64,000 bases of DNA from Cellulosilyticum lentocellum DSM 5427 (GTDB taxonomy: Bacteria; Bacillota; Clostridia; Lachnospirales; Cellulosilyticaceae). The stretch covers positions 2,067,001-2,131,000 of the forward strand of contig NC_015275.1 of the NCBI RefSeq assembly GCF_000178835.2, in the 5' to 3' direction. This document shows positions 50,629 through 60,326 of this stretch, piece by piece (positions within the stretch are counted from its first letter, which is position 1; each line of letters opens with the position of its first letter). The position numbers and the translations under genes are program-made. Below the pieces are notes generated by a model that was given only the letters and a program-made list of their open reading frames with translations, was not told where the DNA came from and did no database searches.

Positions 50629-52224
50629 ATGATTACAGTAAACAACATGAGCCTGCAATTTGCAGGAAAAACACTGTTTAAAGATGTTAACCTTAAATTT
50701 ACACCTGAAAATTGCTATGGCGTTATTGGGGCAAATGGTGCTGGAAAATCAACTTTCTTAAAAATCTTATCAGGTGAATTAGACAGTACGACAGGTGAAG
50801 TTTCTATTCCTAAGAACATTCGTATGTCTGTTCTTAAACAAGATCATTATCAATATGACGAATGTCAAGTATTAGAAACAGTTATCCGTGGTAATGCAAG
50901 ACTTTATGAAATCATGCAAGAAAAAGATGCATTATATGCGAAAGAAGATTTCACAGATGCTGATGGTGAAAGAGCAGCAGAACTAGAAGGTGAATTTGCT
51001 GAACTCAATGGTTGGGAAGCAGATTCAGAAGCTGCTCAATTACTTCAAGGGTTAGGCATCGGAACAGATTTACACTATGCTTTAATGAAAGATCTTCAAG
51101 GTGGAGAGAAAGTAAAAGTTCTTCTTGCGCAAGCTTTATTTGGTCAGCCAGGAATCTTGCTTCTAGATGAGCCTACTAACCACTTAGATATTGATTCAGT
51201 AGAGTGGCTTGAAGATTTCTTATTAGATTTCCCTGGAACTGTTATTGTTGTATCCCATGACCGTCACTTCTTAAATACAGTTTGTACACATACAGTAGAT
51301 ATTGACTTTGGTAAGATTAGAATGTACGTAGGTAACTATGACTTCTGGTATGAATCAAGTCAAATGATGCAACAATTAATGAAAGCACAAAATAAGAAGA
51401 AAGAAGATCAAATTAAAGAACTTCAAAACTTCATTACACGTTTCTCAGCTAATAAATCAAAAGCGAAACAAGCAACTTCTCGTCGTAAATTACTTGATAA
51501 GTTAACGTTCGATGAAATGCCTGCTTCTTCAAGAAAATATCCATTCGTTAGATTTACACCAGATCGTGAAGTTGGGAATGAAATCTTAACAGTAGAAGGT
51601 CTTACAAAAACAGTAGATGGCGTAAAAGTACTTGATAATGTAAGTTTCCGCGTTAATAAAGATGATAAAATCGTATTTATTGGAGAAAACGAAATTGCAC
51701 AAACAACTTTATTTAAGATTTTAGCTGGAGAACTTGAGCCGGATGCAGGAACATTTAAATGGGGTGTAACAACTTCACAATCTTACTTCCCTAAAGATAA
51801 TACAGAGTTCTTTGAAGGCTGTGACCTTAACCTTATTGATTGGTTACGTCAATATTCAGAAGATCAAACAGAAAGTTATCTTCGTGGTTTCCTTGGTCGT
51901 ATGCTTTTTGCAGGAGAAGATTCACTTAAAGCTGCAAAAGTATTATCAGGGGGAGAAAAAGTACGTTGTATGCTTTCTCGTATGATGCTATCTGGGGCTA
52001 ATGTTATTATGCTTGATCAACCTACTAACCACTTAGACCTTGAGTCTATTACAGCGGTAAATGATGGTTTAATTGAATTCAAAGGCAATGTGCTTTTCAC
52101 TTCACATGACCATCAATTCATTCAAACAATTGCGAACCGCGTGATTGAAATTACAGAAACAGGTACAATTGATCGTCTTGGAACTTATGATGAGTTCTTA
52201 GCTTTCAAAAAAAGTAATAAGTAA
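50629..52224 (+). CDS. ABC-F ATPase, YbiT-like, with degenerate second ATP site
   Basis: 531 residues, no membrane spans. NBD1 is intact: Walker A GANGAGKST, signature LQGGEKVKV, Walker B LLLDEPTNHLD. A linker of about residues 240-310 follows (PtIM-like). NBD2 has a degenerate Walker A (IGENEIAQTTLF, lacking GKS/T) and Walker B LDQPTNHLD with Gln in place of the catalytic Glu, so it should not hydrolyse ATP. This looks like the YbiT branch of ribosome-associated ABC-F factors. Confidence 0.9.
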   Translation: MITVNNMSLQFAGKTLFKDVNLKFTPENCYGVIGANGAGKSTFLKILSGELDSTTGEVSIPKNIRMSVLKQDHYQYDECQVLETVIRGNARLYEIMQEKDALYAKEDFTDADGERAAELEGEFAELNGWEADSEAAQLLQGLGIGTDLHYALMKDLQGGEKVKVLLAQALFGQPGILLLDEPTNHLDIDSVEWLEDFLLDFPGTVIVVSHDRHFLNTVCTHTVDIDFGKIRMYVGNYDFWYESSQMMQQLMKAQNKKKEDQIKELQNFITRFSANKSKAKQATSRRKLLDKLTFDEMPASSRKYPFVRFTPDREVGNEILTVEGLTKTVDGVKVLDNVSFRVNKDDKIVFIGENEIAQTTLFKILAGELEPDAGTFKWGVTTSQSYFPKDNTEFFEGCDLNLIDWLRQYSEDQTESYLRGFLGRMLFAGEDSLKAAKVLSGGEKVRCMLSRMMLSGANVIMLDQPTNHLDLESITAVNDGLIEFKGNVLFTSHDHQFIQTIANRVIEITETGTIDRLGTYDEFLAFKKSNK

Positions 52225-52285
52225 AGCATAAAGGGATAGGAAACATAGATTAAGTACGAGATAAAATCTTAGCTTAATCTAGGAT

Positions 52286-52324
52286 GATAAAAAGGTGTTA
52301 GCCATAAGCTAACACCTTTTTATC
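52286..52324 (+). terminator. bidirectional terminator between ABC-F and GH5 genes
   Basis: A perfect 17-bp stem (GATAAAAAGGTGTTAGC and its complement) with loop CATAA between two convergent genes. Confidence 0.9.
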
Positions 52325-52360
52325 ATGTATAGGAGTGAGTATATAAAGGACAGAGACTAA

Positions 52361-53506
52361 CTATTTGGTATAGGATTGTAGTCTTGCCTTAATGAAATGT
52401 CCATTTTCTGTTAATGCTTCATCAGACCAATTAGCAGATGAAGCATTAGGCACCAAAAGTGCAGAAGACTCATCTTTATCACATAAGCTCCAATTCATCC
52501 AGCTGATTTGATATTGATCTAATAAGTCTAACCAGGTATTGGATTGTTCTATATTGATGTCACCTGTACCTGAAGCATCACAAGTACCAAATTCGCTAAC
52601 AAATAGAGGTAGTTCATATTTAACAATAGCATTTTCTAAAGTTTCTCTTAGAGGATCCTTATGGGAGTTTGCATAGAAATGAAAGGCATAAACAACCTGA
52701 GGATCATCAATACGATTTCTGACTACTGATAGAGGACTTTGACACCATTTAGGTGTACCTACAATCACTAAAGTGTTAGGAGAATTTTTACGAATGACCT
52801 TTAAGAGTGTATCTGCATAAGGTTTGATAGACTCATCCCAACTGACTTTGCCACCATTTGGTTCATTACAGAGTTCGAAAATTAGATTAGGATAATTTTG
52901 ATATTTGGTCGCAAAATAATCAAAGAAGGTACTGGCATCTTCTTGATGTAAAAGAGGATCACCATCTGCTAATATATGCCAATCAACTATGACATAAAGA
53001 CCTAAGTTAGTGGCAGCTGTAATAGCGTTTTCTAAGATAGTAGTATAAGCTTCTTGATTTTCTGGATATCGAGATTCGGTATCAGCATAAAGTGCTAAAC
53101 GAATGGCATTAATTTGCCAATCATCACGAAGTGTTTTAAAGGTTTCTTCGGTTGTATACTGGCTATACCATTGAATACCATGGGTACTAACACCGCGCAA
53201 TTGGAAAACTTCACTGTTCTTATCTATAATATGAATGCCATTAACCTCCAGTGCACCATGTGTGAAAACAGGTGTTCCTTCTTGGAAGCTAGGAGCTTCT
53301 AAAATGGCAGTGGCCTTTAATGTCAGAGGGGGAGCAGGAGTAGGTGTTGGCGTAGGAGTAGGTGTTGGAGATGGTGTAGATGTCGCTTGATTTGTAGAAG
53401 CTATAGGTGTCTCGTGAATAGTGGGTGTAGAAGAAGTTGACTGACAACCTACTGATAAAGTGAGTAAACAAAGAGGTACTATATATTTAAGTTTTTGAAA
53501 CTGCAT
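52361..53506 (-). CDS. GH5 endoglucanase lipoprotein
   Basis: 381 residues. Lipobox LTLSVGCQ near residue 21, then a Ser/Thr stretch and a (Thr-Pro)n linker (about 40-60), then a GH5 cellulase barrel. Acid/base Glu in IFELCNEPNGG, nucleophile Glu in LFVSEFGTC; 'FQLRGVSTHGIQWYSQY' and 'YVIVDWHIL' are GH5 landmarks. It is held on the cell surface by the lipid and exposed on the linker. Cleaves cellulose or related beta-glucan. No cellulosome dockerin is present. Confidence 0.93.
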   Translation of the reverse strand: MQFQKLKYIVPLCLLTLSVGCQSTSSTPTIHETPIASTNQATSTPSPTPTPTPTPTPAPPLTLKATAILEAPSFQEGTPVFTHGALEVNGIHIIDKNSEVFQLRGVSTHGIQWYSQYTTEETFKTLRDDWQINAIRLALYADTESRYPENQEAYTTILENAITAATNLGLYVIVDWHILADGDPLLHQEDASTFFDYFATKYQNYPNLIFELCNEPNGGKVSWDESIKPYADTLLKVIRKNSPNTLVIVGTPKWCQSPLSVVRNRIDDPQVVYAFHFYANSHKDPLRETLENAIVKYELPLFVSEFGTCDASGTGDINIEQSNTWLDLLDQYQISWMNWSLCDKDESSALLVPNASSANWSDEALTENGHFIKARLQSYTK

Positions 53507-53978
53507 GTTTTACCTTCTTTCTTAATTCGCAAGTGATTAGTCCTTATTATAAAAGAAGAAACATAAAGAGTCCATGCAATTAATTGGGGAGTCAAAGTAG
53601 AACAATAATTTACCAATTTGTACAAAAAAGTAAACTAATAGGTAAAGCTATTTTTATTCAACAAAAAAGCGACGCTTAAATAAAGGTCGCTTTTGATGGG
53701 GTAAGATATGCTCAATCTTCTAACTATCGGGGAATAGTATGATATAGATTGATAGGTGATAAAACTTCTTAAAAATGGTGGAAGTATGACAGGGCATTTA
53801 TATAGGTGCCAGTTGCATCTTATCAATGCAATTATAGTATATACCTATTTTTCATGTTTTATACAAAAGAGTATGATATAATAAAATGACATATAAACTT
53901 AACTTTGCAAGAAGAAGTTTAATGGGGACTTTTTTAGCATACAATAAACTAAGAATATATAGCATAAAGGAGTCATAT
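53507..53978 (+). other. intergenic region without supported gene
   Basis: About 470 bases upstream of both neighbours. It holds one hairpin with T-run at about 53662-53693 (AAAAGCGAC/GTCGCTTTT) that could end an upstream-reading transcript. Short ORFs on both strands lack ribosome sites. The + strand sequence near 53930-53970 precedes the membrane-protein gene's AAAGGAG site. Confidence 0.5.
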
Positions 53979-54593
53979 ATGAAATGGAGCAAAGGCATTA
54001 TCTATTTATGCCGTTTAATTTTTCTGATTAATAGTGTTTATCTTATTTGTATTTTGAGATTTGACCGGCTTGTGTTATTATTAGGAAGTTTATTGTTAAC
54101 TTTCGTACCTGAGCTTTATACAAAGTGGACAAAGGTTAATATCCCTATAGGTGCAAGGTTGTTTTACACCTTATTTATTTTTGCTGCCCAATGGCTAGGT
54201 TCTTATTTGGGCTTTTATGGCTATATTCCTTGTTGGGATGTGCTTTTGCACGCTACCTCTGGTATTTTTATTGGTTATGTGGCACTTATTATATTAGTGA
54301 GCCTAGATAGGAGTCAAACTTTGTTTAAGCAAAATAAGATAGGCGTCATTGTAACTTTTGTAGTAGCAGTAGGCATAGCAGCTGCAGGTATTTGGGAAAT
54401 TATTGAATTTTCAGGAGACGTTTTTTTAGGAACTAATGCACAACTAGGAAGTTTGCAAGACACAATGGAAGACATTATTTGTGGGACCTTGGGTTCAGGT
54501 GCATTTGCCGTTTATATTGGGTTAGTTATGAAAGCTAGAAGAAGGTCTTGTATTGATCAGCTACTTCAAATCAATGGAGACAAGAATAAGTAA
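53979..54593 (+). CDS. multi-pass membrane protein (YjdF/DUF2238-like)
   Basis: 204 residues; the ATG at 53979 has AAAGGAG upstream. Six hydrophobic helices; 'WDVLLHATSGIFIGYVALII' and 'GIWEIIEFSGDVFLGTNAQL' with 'QDTMEDIICGTLGS' are the conserved D-x-x-x-H and E-D residues of DUF2238/YjdF-like proteins. Function unknown. The ABC-F gene begins 18 bases after it, so the two are probably co-transcribed. Confidence 0.75.
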   Translation: MKWSKGIIYLCRLIFLINSVYLICILRFDRLVLLLGSLLLTFVPELYTKWTKVNIPIGARLFYTLFIFAAQWLGSYLGFYGYIPCWDVLLHATSGIFIGYVALIILVSLDRSQTLFKQNKIGVIVTFVVAVGIAAAGIWEIIEFSGDVFLGTNAQLGSLQDTMEDIICGTLGSGAFAVYIGLVMKARRRSCIDQLLQINGDKNK

Positions 54594-54611
54594 TAAGGAA
54601 GAGGAAAGTTT

Positions 54612-56516
54612 ATGATTTTATTATCCTTAAATAATATTAAAAAAACTTATGGGGAGAAGGTCATTTTTAATGATCTCTCATTAGGTATTGATGATACAGA
54701 AAAAATAGGCATGATTGGAATCAATGGGACAGGAAAAAGTAGTTTATTAAAGATTATGGCAGGTTTAGAAACGCCTGATGGTGGAGAAGTAATTACCTCT
54801 AATGAATTAGTGATTGAATATCTTCCTCAAAATCCAGAATTTGATGAAGAATCAACTGTTATAGAACAAGTTTTTAAAGGGAATTCTTCTTTTATGATGG
54901 TACTACGAGATTATGAAAAGGCAATGGCTCAGTTAGAGAAGGAACCAGAAGATGAAGGCTTGCAGCTTAAATTACTAAAGCTAAGCGAAAAGATGGATGC
55001 AGAAGGTGCTTGGCAATTAGAAAGTGAAGCAAAGGCAGTATTAACTAAATTAGGAATTCAGAATTTTAATCAAAAGGTGAGTGAGTTATCAGGGGGGCAA
55101 CGCAAAAAAATTGCTTTAGCAGGAGCCTTAATTAGACCTTGCAATTTACTTATTTTAGATGAGCCAACTAACCATTTAGATAATGATACGATTGATTATT
55201 TAGAAGAACTTCTTAAAAATAAACGTTGTGGAGTTGTAATGGTTACGCATGACCGTTATTTCTTGGAGCGTATTACTAACCGTATTGTGGAATTAGACCA
55301 AGGAAAGCTATATAAATATGAAGGAAACTATGAAGCTTATCTAGAACAAAAAGCAGAGCGTGAAAGTATTGAAGAGCGTATGCGCGAGAAAAACTTCTCC
55401 TTATATAAGAAAGAATTAGAGTGGATGAGAAAAGGGGTAGAAGCAAGGCGTACGAAACAAAAAGCGAGAAAAGAACGTTTTTATGACTTAGAAGGAAGTT
55501 TAGAGGGAAACTACAAACAGAATCTAGAAATGAGTTTAGGCACAAGCAGATTAGGAAAGAAAATTATTAGTCTTGAAAATATAAGCAAGCGTTTTGGAAA
55601 TCAACAAGTGATCCATGATTTTACCTATACTGTCGTAAGAGATGACCGCATTGGGATTATTGGAAATAATGGAATGGGAAAATCTACTTTACTTAACCTC
55701 ATTACAGAGCGCGTCTTACCAGATAGCGGAAAGATTGAAATTGGTGAAACCGTTAAGATTGGCTATTATACACAGGAAAATAAGGAGATGGATACCAAGC
55801 TTCGTGTCATTGATTACATTAAAGAACGCGGCGAATATGTTAAAACAGCAGATGGCAGTTTGATTTCAGCAAGTAAAATGTTAGAACGATTTTTATTCCC
55901 TCCTATCCTTCAATATACGCCTATTGAGAAACTTTCAGGAGGAGAAAGAAGAAGACTTTATTTGTTAGGTGTTTTAATGGAAGATATTAATGTTCTTTTT
56001 TTAGATGAGCCTACTAATGACTTGGATATTCATACCCTTCAGATTTTGGAGGAGTATATAGATGATTTTAATGGGCCTGTTATTGCTATTTCTCATGATC
56101 GTTATTTCTTAGATCGTGTTGCAGAGAAAATCTTTGCTTACGAAGGAGATGGCAATATTGTTTATATACCAGGTAATTATTCAGATTATAAAGAACGCCA
56201 ATTGCAACAAGAAGCCATAAAAGAAGAAATTAAAAAAGTAAAGCCCGTAACTAGCAAAAAAAGTTCAGCGTCAACAACTAAACTTAAATTTACTTATAAA
56301 GAAAAATTAGAGTATGAAAAGATTGATGAAGTAATCGAGACTTTAGAAAAAGAAATTCAACAAATAGAAGAAGAAATGAGTATGAATGCTTCTCATTATG
56401 GACGCCTGCAAGAACTTATGAATGAGAAACAAGCTAAAGAAGAAAAATTGATGTATCAAATGGAACGTTGGGAATATTTAAACGAGTTAGCAGAGCGTAT
56501 TGCAAAGGAATCTTAG
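54612..56516 (+). CDS. ABC-F ATPase, Uup/YdiF-like
   Basis: 634 residues without membrane spans. Both nucleotide sites look intact: Walker A GINGTGKSS and GNNGMGKST; signatures LSGGQRKKI and LSGGERRRL; Walker B LILDEPTNHLD and LFLDEPTNDLD. A basic, charged linker lies at about 240-300. A C-terminal coiled coil (about 560-630, KIDEVIETLEKEIQQIEEEM) matches Uup-type nucleic-acid-binding tails. Ribosome- or DNA-branch-associated ATPase rather than a transporter. Confidence 0.9.
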   Translation: MILLSLNNIKKTYGEKVIFNDLSLGIDDTEKIGMIGINGTGKSSLLKIMAGLETPDGGEVITSNELVIEYLPQNPEFDEESTVIEQVFKGNSSFMMVLRDYEKAMAQLEKEPEDEGLQLKLLKLSEKMDAEGAWQLESEAKAVLTKLGIQNFNQKVSELSGGQRKKIALAGALIRPCNLLILDEPTNHLDNDTIDYLEELLKNKRCGVVMVTHDRYFLERITNRIVELDQGKLYKYEGNYEAYLEQKAERESIEERMREKNFSLYKKELEWMRKGVEARRTKQKARKERFYDLEGSLEGNYKQNLEMSLGTSRLGKKIISLENISKRFGNQQVIHDFTYTVVRDDRIGIIGNNGMGKSTLLNLITERVLPDSGKIEIGETVKIGYYTQENKEMDTKLRVIDYIKERGEYVKTADGSLISASKMLERFLFPPILQYTPIEKLSGGERRRLYLLGVLMEDINVLFLDEPTNDLDIHTLQILEEYIDDFNGPVIAISHDRYFLDRVAEKIFAYEGDGNIVYIPGNYSDYKERQLQQEAIKEEIKKVKPVTSKKSSASTTKLKFTYKEKLEYEKIDEVIETLEKEIQQIEEEMSMNASHYGRLQELMNEKQAKEEKLMYQMERWEYLNELAERIAKES

Positions 56517-56519
56517 TAT

Positions 56520-57101
56520 TTTATGTACAACCTTTTGTGTATAGGAGTTGTAAAAAAAGTGTTATTTTCTCATACAAAAAGAGTAGACTAATGACAAGTC
56601 TACTCTTTTTGTATGAGAAAAGGTTATTTCCCACATCTAATTCTTTGTTAAGGGATTTTGTTTTACAAATCCAAGTTGCCACAATAGCTGCAAGTACAGC
56701 TACTAGAGGAGTGTTGATATTGTTAGTAAGATAATCTAAAGTAATAAAAAGTGTTCTGCCACCGAATTTAATATATGTAATAAGCACCCCCATACCTAAG
56801 CTTAAAGAGAAGAAAGCTTGCCCTATAGCACTAATGATAATACAAGGTGCTATTTTACTAAAGTCTGGTTTGAATAAAAATTCAAATGACTCCTTAAGTT
56901 CAGGTAAAGTCATGGAATAACCTATTAAAATAATTGAAATCCCATTAATATAATAGCTAATAGGTATACAACAATAAAGGCACCGCCACCATGCTTCCCA
57001 ACCATATATGAAAATTTCCATATGTTACCTAAATTGATTTCTGAGCCTGCAACTGCTGCAATAATTCCTAATTTTGAACTAAAATGTTCTCTGTTATTCA
57101 T
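56520..57101 (-). pseudogene. decayed sodium:neurotransmitter-symporter-family transporter
   Basis: From the ATG at 57101 (AGAAGGATTG upstream) the first frame gives an NSS N-terminus: LGIIAAVAGSEINLGNIWKF then VGKHGGGAFIVVYLL. It shifts frame near 56955 and jumps to what should be mid-protein sequence (MTLPELKESFEFLFKPDFSK, then AIGQAFFSLSLGMGVLITY). Helices about 2-6 and the C-terminal half are missing, and the end runs into a hairpin. The clean start and lost middle indicate a deleted, frameshifted remnant. Confidence 0.85.
56568..56618 (+). terminator. 22-bp perfect hairpin terminator
   Basis: TCTCATACAAAAAGAGTAGA... pairs perfectly over 22 bases (56568-56589 with 56597-56618), loop AATGACA. 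It follows the Uup-like gene by 50 bases and abuts the pseudogene's 3' end. Confidence 0.8.
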
Positions 57102-57433
57102 ATCAATCCTTCTGTCTGATTAGTCTTAATTTCTGATAAATAACTCGAGTAAGTAGTTATCTTGATATCTGTAATGATGTTGTTTTATTATAGCTATTGT
57201 TTTACAGATTTATAATTTGAAAATTTCATTTCTAAATATATAATTTAGTCAGAATAATTGATTATAAGCATAATATAATAAGGAAAGATTTCATTTTACA
57301 TTTAACTCTAGAGGGTTTGATTTGGTTTCAAGCTTAATAAATTATCAAATAAACTTATAAATACACTATATTTTTAATGAAGAAATGTGTATAATAGAAA
57401 AGGTATAGGTAAAAAACGAAGGAGGATTAGAAA
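57102..57433 (+). promoter_or_regulatory. upstream region of S1 gene
   Basis: About 330 bases, A+T-rich, no ORF I can support. A -10 TATAAT at 57390-57395 precedes the S1 gene with AAGGAGG just before its ATG; the -35 is weak. Promoter sequences for the pseudogene may lie near its left end. Confidence 0.5.
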
Positions 57434-58582
57434 ATGGAAGAAAATCTAACCATGGCGGACTTAATGGCAGAAGTAGATAAATCAATGACACGTATATATA
57501 GAGGTCAAATCTTACCAGCTAAAGTAGCACTTGTTGGTGAACAAGGTGTTATTGTGAATATTGGGTATCATGCAGATGGCCTTATTCCTTGGCAAGAAGT
57601 AGCTTATGATGAAATAGATCGTACAAGCATCAAAGAAGACGATACTTTTGATGTTTATGTTATGAAAGTAGATGATGGTGAAGGCAATGTTCTTGTATCT
57701 AAAAGAAGAGCAGAAGCTGAAACAGCTATAGAGGAAATTCAAGAATTATTTGAAAAGAAAGCAACTTTTACAGTACATGTAAAAGAAGTTGTTAAAGGTG
57801 GGGTTGTAGCACCTATTAAGGGACTTCGTGGATTTATTCCAGGTTCCCAATTAACGAATACTTATGTAGCCGACCTTGCGGCTTTCGTTGGTAAAGATAT
57901 AGAAGTTGAAATTATTGAGTTTGTTCCTAAATCTAAAAAACTTGTTTTATCAGGTAAACGTATTGCAACAGAAAAAGCACAAGCAGAAAAAACACAAAAA
58001 CTTGCTGCTCTTGTAGAAGGTGAAAAAGTATCAGGAACAGTAACAAAATTAATGCCATATGGTGCTTTTGTAGATCTTGGTGGTGTTGAAGGTCTTGTGC
58101 ATAATACAGATCTTTCATGGGTACGTATTAAACACCCTTCAGATGTGGTAAAAGAAGGCGATAAAGTAGATGTGATTATTTCTTCTGTAGATCAAAGTAC
58201 AGGTAAAATTGCATTAAGCTTAAAAGATATGACAACAGATCCATGGTTACTTGCAGTAAGCAACTTTGAAGTAGGTGATGTTGTGCCAGCCAAAGTGACA
58301 CGTTTTGCAAGCTTTGGTGCTTTTGCTGCTATTGCAGATGGTTTAGAAGGTTTAATTCACATTTCTCAAATTAGTGAAAAACGTATTAACAAACCAGAAG
58401 AAGCTTTAGAAATCGGTCAAGAAGTACAAGCTAAAATCGTTACAATCGATAAAGAAGCTAAAAAAATTGGTCTTTCTCTTAAAGAGTTAGAAGCAGCTAA
58501 AATGGATGAAGAAATCAGCGAATATATGACATCAGGTGATGAAAAAGTAACACTTGGTGATGTACTTGGTAGTGAGCTTTAA
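57434..58582 (+). CDS. rpsA: S1-domain ribosomal protein (RpsA/YpfD-like)
   Basis: 382 residues, four S1 RNA-binding repeats at about 15-85, 105-170, 190-260 and 275-345; the third reads GEKVSGTVTKLMPYGAFVDL then GVEGLVHNTDLSW. Length equals the four-repeat S1 homologue of Bacilli rather than the six-repeat E. coli S1. Binds mRNA at the ribosome or acts in RNA metabolism. Monocistronic with strong ribosome site and terminator. Confidence 0.92.
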   Translation: MEENLTMADLMAEVDKSMTRIYRGQILPAKVALVGEQGVIVNIGYHADGLIPWQEVAYDEIDRTSIKEDDTFDVYVMKVDDGEGNVLVSKRRAEAETAIEEIQELFEKKATFTVHVKEVVKGGVVAPIKGLRGFIPGSQLTNTYVADLAAFVGKDIEVEIIEFVPKSKKLVLSGKRIATEKAQAEKTQKLAALVEGEKVSGTVTKLMPYGAFVDLGGVEGLVHNTDLSWVRIKHPSDVVKEGDKVDVIISSVDQSTGKIALSLKDMTTDPWLLAVSNFEVGDVVPAKVTRFASFGAFAAIADGLEGLIHISQISEKRINKPEEALEIGQEVQAKIVTIDKEAKKIGLSLKELEAAKMDEEISEYMTSGDEKVTLGDVLGSEL

Positions 58583-58584
58583 GA

Positions 58585-58608
58585 AGAACCCTTTGGGTTC
58601 TTTTTTTT
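58585..58608 (+). terminator. terminator after S1 gene
   Basis: Short stem AGAACCC/GGGTTCT with a 3-base loop and T8 run. Confidence 0.85.
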
Positions 58609-58665
58609 ATGAGTGAAGTGTGATAATATAGAAAAAAGATTTGATAGGGCAAAGGGGAACGAGGC

Positions 58666-59805
58666 GTGAGTAAAATAAAGAAAATATGGACAACCTTATT
58701 TGCAAAAAATAAGTTTCGCAAAGGGACGGAATTAGATGAACATTCAATGGAGGGTTTATTTGAGGAACTTTATGAACTTCAGATGAAAATGAGTCGTACT
58801 CAGCACTATCTTGAGGAGCTAGAGGGTAAAGAAACTTTAGCTAGTCAATATGAAGTGTTAGACAAAGAAGATATACATAAGTTAGATATTTTAGCAGGGC
58901 GTGCTAAGACCATAGAAGAAAAAAAGATGAATCTAAGAGGCAGACTCATTAGTAATAATTCAGCTTTAGCAAGAGTAGGTCAGTATGAAGAAGAGATACC
59001 TGACCTCATTAAGGAAATGCAAATAGCAGAAAAACGACGTAGAGAAACAGAAAATCATATTTTTTACTTAGAAGAAGAAAAAGAAGAGCTTTATGAAGAA
59101 AGAGAATCTCTTTTACTAGGATATCGTTTTCTGAAAGGTTTTAGTGGCATCATGATAGCAGCTATTGTCATTTGCTTATTTGTTTCCTTTGCAGTCTTGC
59201 AGACATTAAGAGAACAGATATGGGTAGTTCTAACAACTATAGGATTTGTAGTAGTAGCTTTATTTATAGGTGTTGTTATTTTGAAAGAAAACATTGATAA
59301 AGAACTCAGTAGGAACGTAGTCTTACAACAAAAAGCTGTTAAATATCTTAACAAAGCTAAAATCAGATTGTTTAATCAAGTACAGTATCTAGAATTTCAA
59401 TATCATAAGTTAGGTGTAGACAGCGTTGCTAAGCTAGAGCTTTATTATAACCGTTACTTAAAAAACAAAAATAATGAACGTATTTATTTGCAGATGAATG
59501 AAACGCTTAATGAGATTGAAGAAGATATGTTAGCTATTTTAAGTGGCAAGGGAATTAAGATAGATTATATTAATAATCTATCAGACTGGGTTTTAACGCC
59601 TAAAAAGCTTAATGAGATGAAACAGGTAAAAGAAGAACGAGAGAAAGCGATTGAACAAATTCATGGGTTAAGAGCTTATGAAGAAGAGCTATGGAAAGAG
59701 ATCTATGCGTTGGGTCAAGAAGAACATTTAAAAGAGAAGGTAGCAGTAGCTATTGAAGCTTATAATGAAAGTATGATGCTTGACAAAACCGAGAAAGGTG
59801 CATAA
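58666..59805 (+). CDS. coiled-coil protein with two membrane helices
   Basis: 379 residues from a GTG. A long N-terminal coiled coil (about 20-155, e.g. LFEELYELQMKMSRTQHYLE) leads to two membrane helices (GIMIAAIVICLFVSFAVLQT; IWVVLTTIGFVVVALFIGVV) and a second coiled coil to the end. No enzyme motif. Probably a membrane-tethered structural or scaffold protein; I recognise no named family. Confidence 0.6.
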   Translation: MSKIKKIWTTLFAKNKFRKGTELDEHSMEGLFEELYELQMKMSRTQHYLEELEGKETLASQYEVLDKEDIHKLDILAGRAKTIEEKKMNLRGRLISNNSALARVGQYEEEIPDLIKEMQIAEKRRRETENHIFYLEEEKEELYEERESLLLGYRFLKGFSGIMIAAIVICLFVSFAVLQTLREQIWVVLTTIGFVVVALFIGVVILKENIDKELSRNVVLQQKAVKYLNKAKIRLFNQVQYLEFQYHKLGVDSVAKLELYYNRYLKNKNNERIYLQMNETLNEIEEDMLAILSGKGIKIDYINNLSDWVLTPKKLNEMKQVKEEREKAIEQIHGLRAYEEELWKEIYALGQEEHLKEKVAVAIEAYNESMMLDKTEKGA

Positions 59806-59844
59806 AATGTTAAGTAATTAAACATTTGATGCAATGAAAAAGAG

Positions 59845-60078
59845 GAGTATAGTGCTACTGCGTATAGAGAGAGAAGATTATAAGCTGAAAGTCTTCTTAC
59901 GAAAAGAACACTAGAAGGTAGCTTTGGAGCACCATTTCTGAAAATAGTAGGAAATGGCGGGTATGCCCGTTAAAGCTAACAAGTGTTTTGCAAAGTAATT
60001 TATTTATTTACATTGCAAAGAATTAAGGTGGTACCGCGAGCTTCTTCGTCCTTATTGGGATGAAGAAGCTCTTTTTGA
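59845..60078 (+). promoter_or_regulatory. T-box leader (tRNA-Val sensing)
   Basis: The conserved T-box AAGGTGGTACCGCG is at 60027-60040. It is followed by a terminator stem GAGCTTCTTCGTCC/GGATGAAGAAGCTC ending in CTTTTTG (60040-60078). Upstream lie the stem I parts (GAGGAGTATAGTGC, AGAGAGAAG and GAACACTAGAAGG). A GTA (valine) codon at 59918-59920 is a plausible specifier. Uncharged tRNA-Val would stabilise the antiterminator and let transcription reach valS. Confidence 0.92.
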
Positions 60079-60119
60079 CGTTATTACCTTAAAAATGCCT
60101 AAAATAAAGGGGTGAGACG

Positions 60120-60326
60120 ATGCAGATGATAGGTTTTGTGCTTTTGTGCATTGGACTCATGATTTGTTTTTTTGCTAGACGTATTGTACGTGGCAAAACA
60201 AAGATGGATCCTAAGGATGAAGCAGAAATGCATTTATTAACATCGGGTGCCGTCATTGCAGTAAGGATGGCAGGATTAGTTGTTGTTGGCGTCGGCTTTG
60301 TTTTTCTTTTGCTAGGCGCATCATGA
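60120..60326 (+). CDS. 68-residue membrane protein between T-box and valS
   Basis: Two hydrophobic helices (MIGFVLLCIGLMICFFARRI; AVRMAGLVVVGVGFVFLLLG) around a charged loop (RGKTKMDPKDEAEMHLLTSG). The ribosome site is GGGGTGAG. It is the first gene after the T-box, so valine starvation should raise its expression with valS; no terminator is seen in the 64 bases before valS. Function unknown. Confidence 0.65.
   Translation: MQMIGFVLLCIGLMICFFARRIVRGKTKMDPKDEAEMHLLTSGAVIAVRMAGLVVVGVGFVFLLLGAS

Noticed and set aside
53635-53826. 63-residue ORF on the - strand between the GH5 and membrane-protein genes
   Set aside because: No ribosome site and no recognisable domain, and it overlaps a terminator-like hairpin.
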